Shown: piece after piece, positions 61,022-64,000 of the stretch
Layout of the letters: each line of letters starts with the position of its first letter
How positions within the stretch are numbered: the stretch's first letter is position 1
NCBI GenBank assembly: GCA_018907035.1
Contig: JACCIC010000049.1
Coordinates: 1,552,001 to 1,616,000, forward strand
DNA from: Sycobia sp. Sy_11
Taxonomy: Eukaryota > Arthropoda > Insecta > Hymenoptera > Epichrysomallidae
Length of the DNA stretch: 64,000 nt
Reading direction: 5' to 3'
Position numbers and translations under genes: made by a program
Notes under the pieces: model-generated
What the model was told of the DNA's origin: nothing
The model's database searches: none
The model's input: only the letters and a program-made list of their open reading frames with translations

Positions 61022-61743
61022 ATGAAAAGACAAATTTATTTGGGGTTTATTCTGCTTGTGGTTCCAGTTCTATATGCAGATGATCATAAGTACTGCAGAT
61101 TGGAAAGCTGTCCAAATCGTACACACACACTTTGTAAATATCCTGTAAGTATGTTATTTAAGTCTTAATCGTGTAATTTTTAACAGATGAAGATGTGATA
61201 GAACCAAAAATAGATTTCAACGCTAATAATAAATAGTATACATACATACGAAAATAAATTAAATGAAACGAAATATTCGGCTGATTCTGTTCTTCCAACT
61301 AACTTTAGCTCATTTTGATTTTAAAATGTATTTTCTAATTTAAATATATATATATACTCTTGACCATTGAAGATATGCTTTTCTTAACTCTGAACATTTC
61401 TGTACATGCACTCTTAATACTTTACTCTCAAATTTTCAGACTATTTTCCATAAGCGATATGTCGGATGTACAGTATTAAAATATCAAAATTTGGCTTAAT
61501 TAAATCATAGAAGCAAAATATGTGAATATTAGATGTCAGAACAATTTACATTGGGATATTTTATGTATATTGTAGGACACTGGAGCGGTATCAAGATGTG
61601 GTAAAGTTTTGTTCAGAGGCCTGACGATAGATGAGCAATTAATCATTCTCTCTATATATAATAGAAATAGGCCATCAATAGGATTATCTGAAGAAGTAGT
61701 CAATTTGGATTCACAACAAATTACACTCAATCATAGGAACATT
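61022..61743 (+). CDS. Antigen-5/venom-allergen-like CAP protein, 5' part only
   Basis: Exon 1 (61022-61144) encodes MKRQIYLGFILLVVPVLYA, a clear signal peptide, followed by DDHKYCRLESC. Exon 2 (61576-61743) joins in phase 0 and ends at a GTAAGT donor, giving 97 residues so far. Cysteines at 25, 30, 38 and 49 follow the N-terminal pattern of insect antigen-5 proteins. LTIDEQLIILSIYNRNR (57-73) aligns with the start of the CAP domain. There the HNxxR motif reads YNRNR, so the conserved His is Tyr69. A sequon NRT lies at 32-34. The remaining CAP domain, normally over 100 further residues, was not found up to the window end. It may start beyond 64000, or the gene may be truncated. In Hymenoptera such proteins are secreted in venom and elsewhere. 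A role here is inference. Confidence 0.75.
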
Positions 61744-62389
61744 GTAAGTATCAAGATTATGTTTAATAGCCTTTATCGCTATTTAATTTTATTTATTTAT
61801 GTATTCACCATTTAAAATATAAAGTAATTCGTCATTTACAAAAGTTATAATTTACAGTTATAATTTAGAATTCAACAGAAATAATTAATATTACTCATTT
61901 GCTGGCTTGTATAAAAAAAGTAATAGAGGAGCTTATAAAATTCCTTAATCATATTTAATTATAAATAATGCAAAATAAATATGAATGATAATATAAAGAT
62001 ATTACATTAATATAAAGATGAATGATTACATATAATATACCATGATTCTACAATTCTATAATTGCAATCAGATATTATATATTTTTTAATATCCATTTTT
62101 TTGTTTGCATTTGTTTTTTAAGGTAATTTCTAGTAACTTTCACAGTTATTTTGTTTTTCATGTTATTTTCTCTGTTATATAATCAATTTGTTTATCCCAT
62201 TTAAAATTCAAATTAAATATAATATTCTGATACAATTTTGATATATAATTCTTTTGGAACATTATTATTATAATTACTAAAACACATTCAGTCTTATTAA
62301 TAATTTAGGATAGCGTTTTATTTGTTAATCAATCTGAAACTATTTTTAATTTATGTTTCATATTTTTTAGAATTATTTCGCATGTGTCT
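61744..62389. other. Intronic or intergenic AT-rich stretch after exon 2 of gene F
   Basis: I looked for a third CAP exon on the plus strand and saw none. It is AT-rich and unremarkable. Confidence 0.45.
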
Positions 62390-63010
62390 TCTAAGAAATT
62401 AACTCCTACTGCATCATTCGCATAGGATATGATGTCGTTGTCTTGAAATGGTATGAGTAAGTCATTAACATACAAAATACATAGTATTAGATCAAATGTT
62501 GTACCTTGGAATCTTTAGTATTCGTCACAGTCGTATCGCTTAATGATTGATTAATTTTAATTTTCTGTATTCGATCTTTTAAATCTTCTTTTAAAAGGCT
62601 ATATGGATTTTTCTAATATCATAGCTGTAGAATTTAACCAATAATGTGTTATGATTTAATGTATCGAAACCTTTAGTGAAATCTAAATGGATAACTGTTG
62701 TTGGCATTCCAGTCTATGTTATCAAATATAATTTTTGTTAACTCAGTTAATGCATTATTTGTGCCTTTGTTCGTCCTGAATCCAAGCTGTTGATAATTTA
62801 CTATATTATCTTTAGTGAGGACATATATATTCTCTTGTAGATTTGTTTGTTCAATATTTTGCTATATTAAAGACCAAGGAATAAGGTCTATAATTGTCTA
62901 CATTATATTTATCTCCTACCTTTAAGATTCCTATCGTTGCAGAAGCTTTTAATGTTTTAGCTGAAATTGATCGATCAACGAAAATATTAAAAGTATATAC
63001 AAGTAATTGA
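62390..63010 (-). mobile_element. Non-LTR retrotransposon reverse transcriptase relic (Jockey/CR1-like)
   Basis: On the minus strand successive frames give GILKVGDKYNVDNYRPYSLV, NYQQLGFRTNKGTNNALTEL, HLDFTKGFDTLNHNTLL and LYVNDLLIPFQ...ISYANDAVG. These are RT blocks from the NYRPISLL region to the catalytic YADD motif, here YAND. At least three frameshifts separate them. It lies inside or just beyond the CAP gene, on the opposite strand. Confidence 0.8.
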
Positions 63011-64000
63011 TAAGTATGTTCAAGGTAAACAAATTCGTTCGTATGTTACAGATATTTTTTAATTTTGCTTTGATATGATTATATTTTTTGATATGCTTCA
63101 TTTAACTATACTGCATGAATCTTTATTATTCATATTTAAAGGTTTTATTATAAATTTTCGAATTCTATTTTATTGTATTTTCGGTTTACTTGTATTTTCT
63201 GCAAACATAGTCATGTTCTTTTCTTTAATTATATAATTATTTGATAGTTGATGCTGTGTGTCATTTTTTAAATGAAGTTCTTTAATAAATAATTTAAGCA
63301 GTTCTTGTCTTTTGAATCTTCATCTGAATTCTTCGTCGAGCCATATACATTATTAACATCTTTCAAATCTTCTTATTTCTTCTTTTCTTCCTGGTTTAAT
63401 TTGATTTTGGTAATATTCTTGTTTACTCGTATATAGGAAAAATATCAAATACTAAAACAGGAAATACAGCAGTGTTCCGTTAAAAAAAAAAAGAAGAAAA
63501 TATTTCAAATTATCGAATACATTTAGTATAAAATTAGTTGCATTGCTACAGAAAAATCAGGCCTATGCGTTTTCTGCAGATATCAGTGACAAATATAGAA
63601 AATTAAAGTATACTACATAAAAGATAATTTAAATTTGCATATTACCATTTACAATTGCCAAAATTTATTTTGCAATGCACTAGTCTTATTCCGCGCTTCT
63701 GACTAAGAAAATGTTATAGCTGATGTTTTCAAAAAAAAATATTTTATCTAAAAAAAAAAGGAATAGATGGCAACTGATTATACATGCTATAAAAATGTGC
63801 TCTATTTCTGAGATCGATTCTGATGGAGTTTAAAGGTTCATTTAAACAAATATATTCAAAATTCTGGGTAAGTTGTAAAAAACAACAAAAATTTGAACAT
63901 AATCCAAAAAATTAAATTCAATTGTGTTGATTAACCTATGCTTATCGTTTAGGTTTATTACTAACCTCTGCTCGCTTCCGTTCCAAGCTACGGTTCTATA
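63011..64000. other. Window end, nothing recognised
   Basis: AT-rich DNA probably including the decayed upstream part of the same retrotransposon. No CAP exon or other gene could be supported. Confidence 0.45.

Noticed and set aside
61536..61730. 64-codon minus-strand frame
   Set aside because: Antisense shadow of exon 2 of the CAP gene.

Overview
This is eukaryotic DNA, most likely from an insect and probably a hymenopteran (ant or wasp). It is AT-rich and full of (TA)n, (GA)n and (TC)n microsatellites. Its genes are split by short-exon, GT-AG spliced structures. The transposon relics are typical of insects: mariner, R1-like and other non-LTR retrotransposons, a Helitron and a tRNA-derived SINE. 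A partial antigen-5/venom-allergen-like (CAP) gene near the right edge favours Hymenoptera. The assignment is an inference.

The core of the window is a cluster of five four-exon S1 (trypsin/chymotrypsin-like) genes. Three (A 11028-15710, B 21586-24285, C 28515-30089) lie on the minus strand. Two (D 37236-42778, E 45945-54954) lie on the plus strand, so C and D are divergent. I rebuilt all exons from the sequence. Every junction has GT/AG and the phases agree within each group: 1-0-0 for A, B and C, and 1-2-0 for D and E. Each protein is about 282-284 residues with a signal peptide and a basic activation site. Only B keeps the His-Asp-Ser triad. A has His to Tyr and Ser to Asp. C has Ser to Gly. 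D has His to Asn and Ser to Glu. E has His to Glu and Ser to Gln. The locus therefore looks like one protease surrounded by serine-protease homologues (SPHs). The next gene, F (61022 onward), encodes the start of a secreted CAP protein and runs off the window.

All six genes carry a GATA-type element a short distance upstream of a TATA-like box. A, B and C share AGATAAGATTA. D and E share TTTCTTATCA followed 12 bp later by TATAAAT. This suggests joint regulation in one secretory tissue such as venom gland, midgut or fat body. The sequence cannot say which.

Region by region: 1-11 kb is mostly empty AT-rich DNA with one GC-rich island (about 3.2-4.1 kb). From 11 to 30 kb lie genes A-C with endonuclease and reverse-transcriptase relics, an inverted-repeat element and a SINE copy. 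From 30 to 37 kb is the divergent spacer, with a second SINE and an RT relic. From 37 to 55 kb lie genes D and E, whose introns and flanks hold a family of short inverted-repeat elements, a Helitron relic, a mariner tail and a possible solo LTR. From 55 to 64 kb there are Tc1-like and mariner relics, the CAP gene start and a minus-strand RT relic. I saw no tRNA or rRNA gene and no CRISPR array.
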